DNA of 64,000 nt, taken from an uncultured Candidatus Saccharibacteria bacterium (lineage in GTDB: Bacteria > Patescibacteriota > Saccharimonadia > Saccharimonadales > Saccharimonadaceae). The stretch is from the NCBI GenBank assembly GCA_938039975.1, contig CALHTM010000017.1:84032-148031 (forward strand), read 5' to 3'. This document shows, one piece after another, positions 8,375-16,116 of the stretch. How positions within the stretch are numbered: position 1 is the first letter of the stretch; the number at the start of each line of letters is the position of its first letter. The notes below the pieces were generated by a model, which did not search any database, was not told the DNA's origin, and saw only the letters and a list, made by a program, of their open reading frames with translations. Made by a program: the position numbers and the translations under genes.

Positions 8375-9925
8375 CTACGGATACCCAGCTCCCGCCGCCA
8401 TATTGCCGATCAATCCTTGCACTGTCACAAACGAATAACCCTGCTGCTTCAGCGCGCTGAGGATGCACGGCGCGGCATTGACTGAGGTTTGGTGAATGTC
8501 GTGCATCAAGATGATAGCTCCAGGGTGGGCGCCAGCGACGGCGCGCGAACAGACGATGTTGCTGTTGCGATCGGCCCAGTCGCGGGTGTCGACCGACCAC
8601 AAGATTGACGACATGCCGCGCAGGCGAAGCTGTTCCAAGACAGCGCTGTTAACTGCGCCATAAGGCGGGCGCATAACAGTCGGCTTGATGCCAGTGGCTT
8701 GCTTGATGGCGTCATTGGTACGGTCAATTTCGCCAGCAATTTGGTCAACGGGCAGCTTAGGCAGTTCTGGGTGCGACCACGAATGATTGCCTAGTTGATG
8801 GCCGCGCGCGTGCATGCGCCGCAATACGTCGGCTTGTGCGGAAACTTTGCTGCCAATCAGGAAAAAGGTGGCCTTAGCGCCATGCTTATCTAAAATATCC
8901 ATCAGCTGCGCGGTGTACGGTCCCGGTCCGTCGTCAAATGTTAAGGCAATGGTTTTGCCGGCAGCAGCAGGCGTCGGTGCGGCTGGCGCTGGCTTTGGTT
9001 TTGGCTCGGGCGGCTTGGGGATATTAGCTAGTTTTCGGGCTGTCGGATTTTGCAGATATTTGGCAACGGCAGCGATCGGCACTTTGATCGTCATTTCGCC
9101 GTAGGCTGACGGCAGGAGCGACGCCTGTCCAATCGGCCAAGCTAGACTATTGCCGCCATCGGTAATAACGAAATTCGATAGCGTTTCTTGGGTAATCGTT
9201 TCATTGAGATCCAGCTCTGCCTGCTGGCGCTGCTTGATGGTCTCCTTGATATTATTTCGGGCAGCTGCCACGATTTCCCCGGTCGCTTTCTCTGATTGCT
9301 CGGTCAAATCGCTCAGGCTAATCACCTCGCCAGATTTTTTATCAAATGTCCAAAAGTGCGTTAGCGATATCGGATGCGCGCCGTGCATATCTTGTTTAAT
9401 ATTGACAATGATTGACAAAGCTGCCGAATTATTATGCGTCACTTGATAGCTAATCGTCTCAGTCAGTGGCTGGTCGAACGTCAAAATATTGGTGGCAGCA
9501 TAGCGGAAGTCGCTGTCAGCGCGGTCAATTGCCTGGGCGACGGTTTTATTGATCTTATTATTTTTAGTCAGTGGATATTCAATCGAAACCTTCTCGCGGT
9601 TAGTCTGGCGCGTCACGAACTTAGAACGAATGCCGGAGTAGCGCGAATCGGTGAAATAATATTGCTCGTCAGACAAAGCAGTCGGGCGGCGCGGCGACAA
9701 CTGGTTAAAATATGCATAAACCAGCCCCGATAAAACCGCTGCCATTACCGTCAATAACAATATCGCTATCAGCAGGTTTCGCCATTTGGCGGGCTTGGTT
9801 TTTGTTTTTGCTGTGCGGCGGATATGTTTAGGCTTGGCTGCTTTGTTGCTAGCCGATTTAGGCTTATCTGTTTTACTCGCCGGTGGTTTCGCTGGCGGCT
9901 TCTTTGGTGATTTTTTGGCAGGCAT
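8375..9925 (-). CDS. Membrane-anchored polysaccharide/peptidoglycan deacetylase (PdaC-like)
   Basis: The 516-aa protein starts with a Lys/Pro/Ala-rich cytoplasmic tail and a membrane helix (about 48-72). A DUF3298-like beta domain and a Pro-rich linker follow. The C-terminal NodB domain has the metal and catalytic motifs TFDDGP (329-334), HSWSH, RPPYG, DTRDW and LMHDIH. It would remove acetyl groups from peptidoglycan or another surface glycan outside the membrane, protecting against lysozyme or tailoring attachment. The start at 9925 is set by TATACT ending 6 nt upstream on this strand with a TG one base before it. A longer frame would begin inside the promoter. Confidence 0.88.
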   Translation of the reverse strand: MPAKKSPKKPPAKPPASKTDKPKSASNKAAKPKHIRRTAKTKTKPAKWRNLLIAILLLTVMAAVLSGLVYAYFNQLSPRRPTALSDEQYYFTDSRYSGIRSKFVTRQTNREKVSIEYPLTKNNKINKTVAQAIDRADSDFRYAATNILTFDQPLTETISYQVTHNNSAALSIIVNIKQDMHGAHPISLTHFWTFDKKSGEVISLSDLTEQSEKATGEIVAAARNNIKETIKQRQQAELDLNETITQETLSNFVITDGGNSLAWPIGQASLLPSAYGEMTIKVPIAAVAKYLQNPTARKLANIPKPPEPKPKPAPAAPTPAAAGKTIALTFDDGPGPYTAQLMDILDKHGAKATFFLIGSKVSAQADVLRRMHARGHQLGNHSWSHPELPKLPVDQIAGEIDRTNDAIKQATGIKPTVMRPPYGAVNSAVLEQLRLRGMSSILWSVDTRDWADRNSNIVCSRAVAGAHPGAIILMHDIHQTSVNAAPCILSALKQQGYSFVTVQGLIGNMAAGAGYP

Positions 9926-9931
9926 AGATAT

Positions 9932-9937
9932 AGTATA
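9932..9937 (-). promoter_or_regulatory. -10 of the deacetylase gene
   Basis: On the minus strand TG-T-TATACT lies 6 nt before the ATG at 9925, predicting a leaderless mRNA. Confidence 0.6.
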
Positions 9938-9973
9938 ACATTTGTAATATATTAGGGGTGCTGGGCTGCTGCT

Positions 9974-10061
9974 AAAACCAACACGGTACTTTTTCAAAAC
10001 CAACGTGGTACTTTTTTAAAACCAACAGCTTACTTTTAGAAAACCAACACGGTACTTTTGA
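9974..10061. repeat. Four tandem 22-bp repeats
   Basis: Four directly adjacent 22-bp units start at 9974, 9996, 10018 and 10040, with consensus AAAACCAACACGGTACTTTT plus two variable bases. Units 1 and 4 are nearly identical, unit 2 changes CACGG to CGTGG and unit 3 has CAGCTTAC in the centre. The period is about two helical turns, so the units would face the same side of DNA, as operators or iterons do. They lie between divergent genes. Confidence 0.9.
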
Positions 10062-10106
10062 GAAAGGCTGGGTAGTCCGTAATTTGCTATAGGACTTTCA
10101 TAAAAC

Positions 10107-10115
10107 TGCTATAGT
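10107..10115 (+). promoter_or_regulatory. Possible extended -10 upstream of corA
   Basis: TGC-TATAGT (10107-10115) is a good extended -10. An alternative is TATAAA at 10169-10174, which ends 6 nt before the corA ATG. Confidence 0.35.
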
Positions 10116-10180
10116 AGATTTTCTGCCCGCAGGACGCCAAAATCATTGAAAATATTAGTAAATTATAGTATAAAAAGGGA

Positions 10181-11095
10181 ATGCTGCAATATCTTCATTC
10201 AAGTGCTAAAAATCAGCAAATCAAGCCGCTGGAACGCCTGCGGGCAGGTTCGTGGGTGCGCTGCGAACGTCCGAACGAGGATGAGTTGGCCGAGTTGTTG
10301 TCGCTGGGGCTTGATAATGATTTGCTGAGCGACGCGCTTGATCCGCATGAAGTGCCGCGCCTGGAGATTGGCGACGATTGGACGTATCTAATCGCCCGGC
10401 TGCCAGATACTGATGATGACTTTAATGATTTTACTACGCCGATTTTGTTTTGTTTGAATAAGAATTATGCCGTGACGTTGTCGCGTGATAGCCTGGGCAG
10501 GTTGTGGCAGCCGTTTATCGACCAAGCACGTTCGCGTACCGACCGGCCGGTTGAGTTGTTGGTTGACATGATTGACGCGATATCCAGGCAATATCAGCGC
10601 CGGGTGGCAGCGATTAACCGCCAAATGCGAGCGGCTACCGATAATATTCATACGCTGCGGGTTAAAGATATTGCTACGCTGGCGGAATACGAGCGTAAGC
10701 TGAACGACTACCTGGATGCGCTCATCCCAATGAACTGGGCGGTCGAGAAATTGCTGGCGACCAGCGGTCTGCGCCTGCGGGCGGATGATAAAGAGGATGT
10801 CGAGGATTTGTCGATCGATTTGGAGCAGGTAATTGCCCGCTGTAAGAGTTTGCTGCGAACCATTACTAATGTGCGCGATAGCTACCGGGCGGTGATGGAT
10901 ACCCGCCTGAATGAGACAATTCGCTTGCTGACGGTAATCACCGTGGCGCTGACTATCCCAACGATGATTGCTGGGTTGTTTGGCATGAACGTGCCGGTGC
11001 CTGGTGATAATGATCCGCTGATGTTTTGGAAAATCACTGTGGTTAGCATCGTGGCGGCCTGCGCGCTGGGCGGATTCTTTTTGCGGAAACGATAA
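10181..11095 (+). CDS. corA: CorA-like magnesium/divalent cation transporter
   Basis: The 304-aa protein has the CorA layout: a soluble alpha/beta N-terminal domain, a long helical stalk (about 125-240) and two C-terminal membrane helices. The first helix ends in the GMN signature (LFGMNVPVPG), and a basic tail (LRKR) follows the second. CorA forms pentameric Mg2+ or Co2+ channels in the plasma membrane. A GGGA just before the ATG or a TATAAA 6 nt upstream could each set the start. It is a single gene facing away from the deacetylase across the 22-bp repeats. Confidence 0.92.
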   Translation: MLQYLHSSAKNQQIKPLERLRAGSWVRCERPNEDELAELLSLGLDNDLLSDALDPHEVPRLEIGDDWTYLIARLPDTDDDFNDFTTPILFCLNKNYAVTLSRDSLGRLWQPFIDQARSRTDRPVELLVDMIDAISRQYQRRVAAINRQMRAATDNIHTLRVKDIATLAEYERKLNDYLDALIPMNWAVEKLLATSGLRLRADDKEDVEDLSIDLEQVIARCKSLLRTITNVRDSYRAVMDTRLNETIRLLTVITVALTIPTMIAGLFGMNVPVPGDNDPLMFWKITVVSIVAACALGGFFLRKR

Positions 11096-11139
11096 GCTGA
11101 CTACGTTTTAGTTTAAGAAAGCAGCGCTGACTGGAAAAG

Positions 11140-11784
11140 TTAGTTATCTGTTGGTACGCCGTATCCCAGCAGTCCGTCATATTGCTTGTCATGATTGACG
11201 AACACGCGGATGCGGTTTGCTTCGTTGCCGCCGACAGTGGTTAGCACGCCGTTATCATTTTTCAAGACGATGTTAGCATGGTCGCCGAACACTGGCGAAT
11301 TGCGGTAAATTGCCGCGTCGCCAGGAAGCGGTTGGTAGCCGGAATTAGCAGGCTTGAACCGGCCGGCTGCTTCGTAATACTCGCGCAAGGTAAACGTCCC
11401 TGGGATGCGCCAGCCGCCAGTATGCGGATTTTTCAGCGGCGCGCCCGCTTGATACATGATCCAGCTCACAAAATTAGCGCACCACGCCTCTTCTGCGCCT
11501 TGGCTGAACTTGGCGCCAGCGGATTGCGCCTTGAATTCAGTCTTTGCTAGGCTGATAATTTTTTGGCGAGTTGGGCTTAAATTTGCCGTATCAATATCTG
11601 GAAAAGCCGCTTCGCCAGGCGACCTGTCGAGATGCGTGGAATTAATAAGAGACGACAGCTTATCGGCAATTTTCGGCTGAGCAATGACTGCGCCCGATGT
11701 AGTAAGCAACAGTGTAATTACGCTTAAGATAATACATCGTTTCCTTGAGAAAAATTTGGGTGCCGCCGCCTGCTGGTGCTTCAT
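11140..11784 (-). CDS. Secreted CHAP-domain peptidoglycan hydrolase
   Basis: The 214-aa product has a membrane or signal helix at about 15-36, a spacer, and a CHAP domain with C102 in EAWCANFVSW and H169 in FGDHANIV. CHAP enzymes are amidases or endopeptidases that cut peptide bonds in peptidoglycan outside the cell. The ATG at 11784 is selected because TATAAT ends 6 nt before it; the longer frame would extend into the promoter. It may help this organism remodel its own wall or act on a host bacterium's wall. Confidence 0.88.
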   Translation of the reverse strand: MKHQQAAAPKFFSRKRCIILSVITLLLTTSGAVIAQPKIADKLSSLINSTHLDRSPGEAAFPDIDTANLSPTRQKIISLAKTEFKAQSAGAKFSQGAEEAWCANFVSWIMYQAGAPLKNPHTGGWRIPGTFTLREYYEAAGRFKPANSGYQPLPGDAAIYRNSPVFGDHANIVLKNDNGVLTTVGGNEANRIRVFVNHDKQYDGLLGYGVPTDN

Positions 11785-11790
11785 GTAATA

Positions 11791-11796
11791 ATTATA
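11791..11796 (-). promoter_or_regulatory. -10 of the CHAP hydrolase gene
   Basis: A consensus TATAAT on the minus strand lies 6 nt before the ATG at 11784. Confidence 0.6.
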
Positions 11797-11917
11797 TCGC
11801 GAAAGTTGTTTGACTGTTAAAATGTAATTGAGGCAAATGTTATGTTTAAGCAATGGATAAGATGTGAAGCATACCTTTCAAATATCAAGTCAAATCATTT
11901 AACAGAGTTTTATAAAG

Positions 11918-12478
11918 ATGAATAGACACAGCAAACCGCAGAAATGGCGCCATTTGTCGTCGCGGGTGGTTTTTATGCATCCGCGGATAGTATTGGCAGA
12001 GGATAAGGTAGAATTGCCAGATGGCAAAAGGTCGTTATATTTGCGGCAAGTATACCAGGGTAAAGGCGGTGTGATTATCATTTGCCAAAACGGCAGCAAA
12101 GTGCTTATTCAGCGGGAATATTCGTATCCGGTTGATGATATATTGTATCAATTTCCTGGCGGTAAAATTGAAGAAGGCGAGACTCCCGAGCAAGCTGCCC
12201 AGCGCGAATTGGCGGAAGAATCTAATATTTTGGCGGAAGATTTTCAGCAAATTGGCTGGTTTTATGCCGACAATCGCCGTACTAGTGCCAAGCTGTACGT
12301 TGTCTGTGCGCGCGGCGCTTTTCGAGATAATTATTCGCTCCAGCCAGATGATACCGAATTTATCTCTAGCAATTGGTTAGAAATTAACAAACTTGAGCAG
12401 ATGATTTCTAACGGTCAGATTGTTAATTACTCTATGCTAGCAGCATGGGCGTTATTCAAAACCGCACCGGTGAAATAG
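11918..12478 (+). CDS. NUDIX hydrolase (ADP-ribose pyrophosphatase-like)
   Basis: The 186-aa protein has a NUDIX box at about 81-104 (GGKIEEGETPEQ then RELAEES), preceded by a strand-rich N-terminal domain as in NudF/ADP-sugar pyrophosphatases. These enzymes split nucleoside diphosphates linked to another moiety, with Mg2+ bound by the REx2EE glutamates. The last glycine of the box is replaced (EESN), which is tolerated in the family. It is a single gene, and substrate identity cannot be read from the sequence. Confidence 0.88.
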   Translation: MNRHSKPQKWRHLSSRVVFMHPRIVLAEDKVELPDGKRSLYLRQVYQGKGGVIIICQNGSKVLIQREYSYPVDDILYQFPGGKIEEGETPEQAAQRELAEESNILAEDFQQIGWFYADNRRTSAKLYVVCARGAFRDNYSLQPDDTEFISSNWLEINKLEQMISNGQIVNYSMLAAWALFKTAPVK

Positions 12479-12487
12479 GGTTTTTTG

Positions 12488-12496
12488 TGCTATAAT
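12488..12496 (+). promoter_or_regulatory. Promoter of the ABC-2 exporter operon
   Basis: TGC-TATAAT is a perfect extended -10. It gives a leader of about 58 nt with a ribosome-binding site (AAAGGA) before the ATG at 12561. Confidence 0.6.
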
Positions 12497-12560
12497 AATC
12501 TCAAAAGCGAGCGATCACCGTACGCGATGTTTCTCTGCTAGGGAGTAGAAAGGAATTTAT

Positions 12561-13325
12561 ATGGCTCAACCCGAACCAATCATAACAGTTGACCAACTCG
12601 TCAAGACGTACGATGGTAAGAATGTCGTCGACAGCGTGTCGTTTGAGGTCAAGAAAGGCGAGATTTTCGGCATCCTTGGGCCGAATGGCGCCGGTAAGAC
12701 GACGACGCTAGAGATGCTGGAGGCGCTCCGGCCGATTGACGGCGGTACGGCGACCATTGACGGGATTGATGTTGCCAGGGAGCCTAGGTGCATTAAAAAC
12801 ATCATCGGCATCCAGCTGCAATCGACAATGTTTTACGACAAGTTGACTCTACGCGAACAATTGAAAATGTTTGCCAGCCTGTACGGACAAACGGTCGACG
12901 CCGACGCGCTGCTGGCCAAGGTGCAATTGACTAAGAAAGCCAAAAGCTATGTCGAGCAGCTCTCGGGCGGGCAAAAGCAACGCTTCGCTATCGCTTCGAC
13001 GCTGGTCAATAACCCGACGGTACTATTCCTTGACGAGCCGACTACTGGCCTTGATCCCCAGGCTCGCCGCAATCTCTGGGACTTGATCAAAGAGATCCGC
13101 GATGAAGGTATTACTATCGTGCTGACCACGCATTATATGGACGAGGCCGAATTGCTGTGCGACCGCTTGGCAATTATGGACAATGGTAAAATCATTACCA
13201 TTGATACGCCGCACAATCTGATCAAGCAACTACTGGCGCGCGGCTTCAAGAAAAAGCAAGTTGTCGAGCAGGCCAATTTGGAAGACGTATTTATTGACTT
13301 AACAGGAAAGGCGATTCGGGATTAG
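12561..13325 (+). CDS. ABC-2 type exporter ATPase (DrrA-like)
   Basis: This 254-aa ATPase has Walker A GPNGAGKTT, a Q-loop (IIGIQLQS), the signature LSGGQKQR, Walker B VLFLDEPTTGLD and the H-loop TTHYMDEAE. The C-terminal tail ends with ANLEDVFIDLTG, typical of DrrA/NatA-type drug or polymer exporters. It partners with the permease that starts 2 nt after its stop. The substrate is unknown; antibiotics, lipids or peptides are usual for the family. Confidence 0.93.
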   Translation: MAQPEPIITVDQLVKTYDGKNVVDSVSFEVKKGEIFGILGPNGAGKTTTLEMLEALRPIDGGTATIDGIDVAREPRCIKNIIGIQLQSTMFYDKLTLREQLKMFASLYGQTVDADALLAKVQLTKKAKSYVEQLSGGQKQRFAIASTLVNNPTVLFLDEPTTGLDPQARRNLWDLIKEIRDEGITIVLTTHYMDEAELLCDRLAIMDNGKIITIDTPHNLIKQLLARGFKKKQVVEQANLEDVFIDLTGKAIRD

Positions 13326-13326
13326 T

Positions 13327-14445
13327 ATGAAAAAATATTGGACTGGTGTATTTGGGCAAGTGCGCGCCCAACAAAAGCGCTTCGTCCGCGATAAAATGTC
13401 GCTGTTCTTTACCTTCCTGTTTCCGCTCATCTTCTTGTTGGTGTTCGGTTCGATTTTTAATAATCAATCGACCAGCTTTGACATCGCGATTATCAATAAT
13501 TCACAGACAGAATTTGCTAAAAACTTCGTTAAAGGCGCTAAGGATAATGCCAAAGACTCGATTCTTAAAATTAAAGACGTCAAGGATATGGACGAGGCCC
13601 GCGAGAAGTTGAAGCGTTCGGAATTGAACGGTATTATTGAGCTGCCGAGAGATTTTGGCGAGGTTAAGGGCGAGGGCGAGCAGGCTCGCCCGACTGGCAC
13701 AATTAACGTGCTGTACGCCAAAGGTTCCGAGCAAACTGGTAGCGCCTTAACAGCAGTGATGAACCAGATTGCCAATAAAATTAATATGCACATGGGCCAG
13801 CCAGAAGCGCCGTTGAAAGCCGCTGGCAAAGCTGTTGGCGACGAGCAGCTGAAGTCGTTTGATTATACCTTTACCGGGCTGCTGGCGTTTAGCTTGATGA
13901 GTATGGGCATCTTTGGTCTGGCCAATCAAATGCCAGCCGAAAAACAGCGCGGCTCCTACCGACGGCTGCGTGCAGCGCCATTCACCTCGGGGCAGCTGAT
14001 TATTTCTATGGCGATTCACTACACGATTATTTCGCTGCTCAGTTTGACGATGATGATTGTTGTCGGTATGCTGTTGTTCCAGTTTAATATGCGCGGCGAC
14101 TGGAGACTCTTTGTCCTTATGGCGGTGCTGGCGGCCTTTATGATGGTAGGCCTGGGTCTATTGATTGGTGGCTGGGCAAAGAATGAAAATCAATCTGCGC
14201 CGTTAACCAACCTGATTTCCTTCCCGATGATGTTCCTGTCTGGTGCGTTCTTCCCGCTGTATCTCTTTCCGGAATGGTTGCGCGGCGTCGCTCAGTACAT
14301 CCCGATGACGCCGATTACTGATGGTTTCCGTTTGATCATGACTGAGCATGCTAACCTCATTGGAGTGCTGCCACAAATTGGTACTGTTACTGCTTGGATT
14401 GTCGTCGTTTACATCGCGGCGATCAAGCTGTTTAGGTGGGAGTAA
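13327..14445 (+). CDS. ABC-2 type exporter permease
   Basis: The 372-aa protein has an N-terminal membrane helix (about 28-46), a large extracytoplasmic domain (about 50-175) and five more helices, the ABC-2 membrane (YhgE/DrrB) layout. The segment FPMMFLSGAFFPLYLFPEWLRGVAQYIPMTPITDGFR is characteristic. It would form the transport path for the adjacent ATPase. The two genes form an operon. The next 480 bp belong to a repeat cassette on the other strand. Confidence 0.92.
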   Translation: MKKYWTGVFGQVRAQQKRFVRDKMSLFFTFLFPLIFLLVFGSIFNNQSTSFDIAIINNSQTEFAKNFVKGAKDNAKDSILKIKDVKDMDEAREKLKRSELNGIIELPRDFGEVKGEGEQARPTGTINVLYAKGSEQTGSALTAVMNQIANKINMHMGQPEAPLKAAGKAVGDEQLKSFDYTFTGLLAFSLMSMGIFGLANQMPAEKQRGSYRRLRAAPFTSGQLIISMAIHYTIISLLSLTMMIVVGMLLFQFNMRGDWRLFVLMAVLAAFMMVGLGLLIGGWAKNENQSAPLTNLISFPMMFLSGAFFPLYLFPEWLRGVAQYIPMTPITDGFRLIMTEHANLIGVLPQIGTVTAWIVVVYIAAIKLFRWE

Positions 14446-14455
14446 TTATCTTAAT

Positions 14456-14571
14456 GAAAATAGCCCGCCGAACGAGCTCAAGCTGAATGCGGATCTTTCA
14501 ATCCGAGAAACAAGTAACTGTCTCAATCAGATTGAACGCATTCGGCGAGCTATTTTCGGCGGGCAGAGCCC
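14456..14571 (-). ncRNA. Structured RNA-like element A (3' end of cassette A)
   Basis: A 17-bp arm (14456-14472) pairs with 14541-14557 with a single wobble. It encloses smaller hairpins CGGAT/ATCCG (14490-14505) and TCAAT/ATTGA (14523-14535). A tight GGGC-AGA-GCCC hairpin (14561-14571) borders the small membrane gene. Element B at 16776-16886 keeps the same architecture with different paired bases, which suggests a conserved structure. It would be the 3' untranslated part of the small-protein mRNA, or a terminator-like RNA. Confidence 0.5.
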
Positions 14572-14790
14572 TCAGCCCCTGGGCGAAACCTTCAACATAT
14601 CGCCCGAAAGAGCCTTGAAAATCATCCTCAGGACGACAGCCTGCCAGAAAGAGATTCCTGGCATCCAGCTTGCACCCGCGCCGCGGAGGACCGCGGCGAG
14701 GAGTACGATGGCGACCGCCGAGGCGGTCATGTTAATCACCCAGACACCGACCGCAATTGCGGTCGCCATTCTAGAAGACTCTCTGTACAT
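14572..14790 (-). CDS. Small membrane protein of cassette A (72 aa)
   Basis: The 72-aa product has a hydrophobic stretch at about 8-38 (AIAVGVWVINMTASAVAIVLLAAVL) and a second weaker one at about 45-60. I recognise no family. A strong ribosome-binding site (GGAAGGAGAG) precedes the ATG, and a near-consensus promoter lies about 90 nt upstream. Cassette B at 16886-17140 encodes a different small membrane protein behind the same promoter and leader type. Codons are unusually rich in C- and G-ending forms next to AT-rich flanks, a sign of transfer. Holin, toxin or signalling roles are all possible. Confidence 0.5.
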   Translation of the reverse strand: MYRESSRMATAIAVGVWVINMTASAVAIVLLAAVLRGAGASWMPGISFWQAVVLRMIFKALSGDMLKVSPRG

Positions 14791-14820
14791 TGGTGGTCTC
14801 TCCTTCCAAGAGAGAGCTTA

Positions 14821-14865
14821 CTCAAAGCTAAAGGGCGACTTCTGCCCTTTATCCGAAACTTTGAG
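14821..14865 (-). promoter_or_regulatory. Structured 5' leader of cassette A
   Basis: An outer stem CTCAAAG/CTTTGAG (14821-14827 with 14859-14865) encloses an inner stem AAAGGGC/GCCCTTT (14830-14836 with 14844-14850). Cassette B has the equivalent stems with compensating changes. Confidence 0.5.
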
Positions 14866-14877
14866 CAAAAGCTAATA

Positions 14878-14906
14878 TATATATCACTAATAGAATAAAA
14901 TGTCAA
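14878..14906 (-). promoter_or_regulatory. Promoter of cassette A
   Basis: On the minus strand, consensus TTGACA (14906-14901), 17 nt and TATATA (14883-14878). The conserved sequence stops at 14912, where the IS element begins. Confidence 0.7.
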
Positions 14907-14912
14907 TGAATT

Positions 14913-14938
14913 CGTACACACCTCACCACCTCTGCAAC
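14913..14938 (+). repeat. Left terminal inverted repeat of the IS
   Basis: Begins CGTACACACC and ends TCTGCAAC. It pairs with the right repeat at 16003-16028. Confidence 0.65.
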
Positions 14939-15426
14939 ATCTCCGCAGGTGTTCGCATCTGTATGCCTAAGTGTATGCGCTTGTTGTTGTAGAAGTCAAT
15001 GTGGCGAGAGAGCTTCTCTTGCTGGTGCGGAAGCGGTACGCTTCTGCACCAATAGTGTCCGATACACTCCTCTTGCAGAGTGCGGTTAAATCGTTCTATG
15101 TGAGCGTTATCGTTCGGCCTGCCGAGGCGGCTGTGACGCAGCTGTATGCCAGCTCGTTCTAACTCTTGCGCGAAGTATCTTCCAAACTCTGGCCCGTTGT
15201 CGCACTGTACCAAAGAGATTGTTGTAAAGCCATAGCTACGCCATTTTTCCTGCGCTCTCAGGACAACTGCCGCAGCTAAGCCTGGACGCAATACTGTATG
15301 CGGTTCGGCGTAAGCCAACCGGCTGTAGAGATCTATCACTGTGTAGTAATACAGTCTCTTTCCAGAATACGGATCAACGTGGTGAATAGTGTCGGTTTGG
15401 ACAAGCTCGCCAGGACGGATTGACAA
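14923..15426 (-). CDS. IS transposase, catalytic (integrase core) part
   Basis: This 167-codon frame holds the DDE triad: D in VQTDTIH, D in VQCDNGPEFG and E in AHIERFNRTLQEE, followed by the usual C-terminal YNNKRIHLGIQ segment. It opens further upstream than the TTG at 15426, through SISLSSVRRILKRHHRLDG to about 15558. It is offset from the N-terminal HTH frame, so the intact enzyme needs a -1 shift near 15555-15565 (around CTGGCAAAATTGG). Whether this is programmed or inactivating cannot be decided from sequence. Confidence 0.85.
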   Translation of the reverse strand: MSIRPGELVQTDTIHHVDPYSGKRLYYYTVIDLYSRLAYAEPHTVLRPGLAAAVVLRAQEKWRSYGFTTISLVQCDNGPEFGRYFAQELERAGIQLRHSRLGRPNDNAHIERFNRTLQEECIGHYWCRSVPLPHQQEKLSRHIDFYNNKRIHLGIQMRTPAEMLQRW

Positions 15427-15553
15427 TGGCCGTTTTGGGTTATCTCTCTTTACTCTGGGTTTTCTGGCACCATCTAAGCGGTGGTGGCGCTTGAGAATAC
15501 GGCGAACGCTGGAGAGACTGATTGAACTAGCTGCAATGTACCGTCCGCTGCTT

Positions 15554-15943
15554 TCACGCCAATTTTGCCAGATGGTACCAAACTACCTCAGCGCAACGTT
15601 TCAGTCTATCTCGCGTATGCAATACAAGCCGGACAATCTTCTCAGGAATGGCAGCCGGACTAATGTGCGGCCGGGATGACTCAGTGGGTATAAGCCAACG
15701 GCAAGCAGCCAGCCGAAAACTAGAAATGCCGCTTGGACTAGAGACGAGCCGCGAAGGACGATTTACATTCTCTAGGCGAACATGCTTATTGAGCTTATTC
15801 CATTTCTGTTTCCAACGCCAAACAGTGCTGCGATGTACACCGCACTTTCTGGCGACAACCGTTACAGGCAGCTGGTCTACAACCGGCAGCCGCATAGCAA
15901 TTGCTCTAGCTTTTGGCAGGTTAGGATTGGTAGAATAGGCCAT
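15554..15943 (-). CDS. IS transposase, N-terminal helix-turn-helix part
   Basis: The 129-aa frame carries an HTH (VTVVARKCGVHRSTVWRWKQKW) that binds the IS ends. It has a strong ribosome-binding site (AAAGGAGG) before the ATG. It stops just where the catalytic frame should continue (YHLAK then stop), giving an orfA/orfB-like split unusual for IS481, whose transposase is normally one ORF. Confidence 0.8.
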   Translation of the reverse strand: MAYSTNPNLPKARAIAMRLPVVDQLPVTVVARKCGVHRSTVWRWKQKWNKLNKHVRLENVNRPSRLVSSPSGISSFRLAACRWLIPTESSRPHISPAAIPEKIVRLVLHTRDRLKRCAEVVWYHLAKLA

Positions 15944-16002
15944 AGCAGGCCCTCCTTTCTGTAATTAGTGGTTTAACTACAGTCTACGAGGCCTGCTTTT
16001 TG

Positions 16003-16028
16003 GTTGCAAAGGTTTTTGGTAGTGTACG
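16003..16028 (-). repeat. Right terminal inverted repeat of the IS
   Basis: Read on the minus strand it begins CGTACACTACC and ends TTTGCAAC, matching the left end. Confidence 0.65.
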
Positions 16029-16104
16029 TACTTTCTGTCAAGTAATTACGCTCCACCTCTGGAGAAATCTCCAACTTTCCCTCTCAAAAACCTCCGAAAT
16101 CGCT

Positions 16105-16110
16105 TATACT
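16105..16110 (+). promoter_or_regulatory. -10 of the rpiB remnant
   Basis: TATACT ends 6 nt before the ATG at 16117. It lies less than 80 bp from the IS end. Confidence 0.5.
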
Positions 16111-16116
16111 GAAATC

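Larger units (their letters stand above)
14913..16028 (-). mobile_element. IS481-like insertion sequence, about 1.1 kb
   Basis: A DDE transposase is bounded by imperfect terminal inverted repeats of about 26 bp. Both ends begin CGTACAC and share TGCAAC at their inner edge (about 19 of 26 positions agree). The left end abuts the promoter of cassette A directly. I could not find a target-site duplication, so the exact ends may be a few bases off or the element may be old. Confidence 0.8.

Noticed and set aside
9974..10061. The 22-bp tandem repeats as a CRISPR array
   Set aside because: The repeats are directly adjacent with no spacers, are too degenerate and have no cas genes nearby.
10062..10180. 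Origin of replication at the 22-bp repeats
   Set aside because: No DnaA boxes, dnaA, dnaN or parAB genes are nearby, and no AT-rich unwinding region beyond the local average is evident.
14348..14875. A 175-codon plus-strand frame across cassette A
   Set aside because: It runs antisense through a stem-loop element and a better-supported minus-strand gene with promoter and RBS, and its sequence is not protein-like.
14913..16028. Target-site duplication of the IS
   Set aside because: The bases outside the two inverted repeats (left AATGAATT, right TACTTTCT) do not match over 4-8 bp, so none is claimed.
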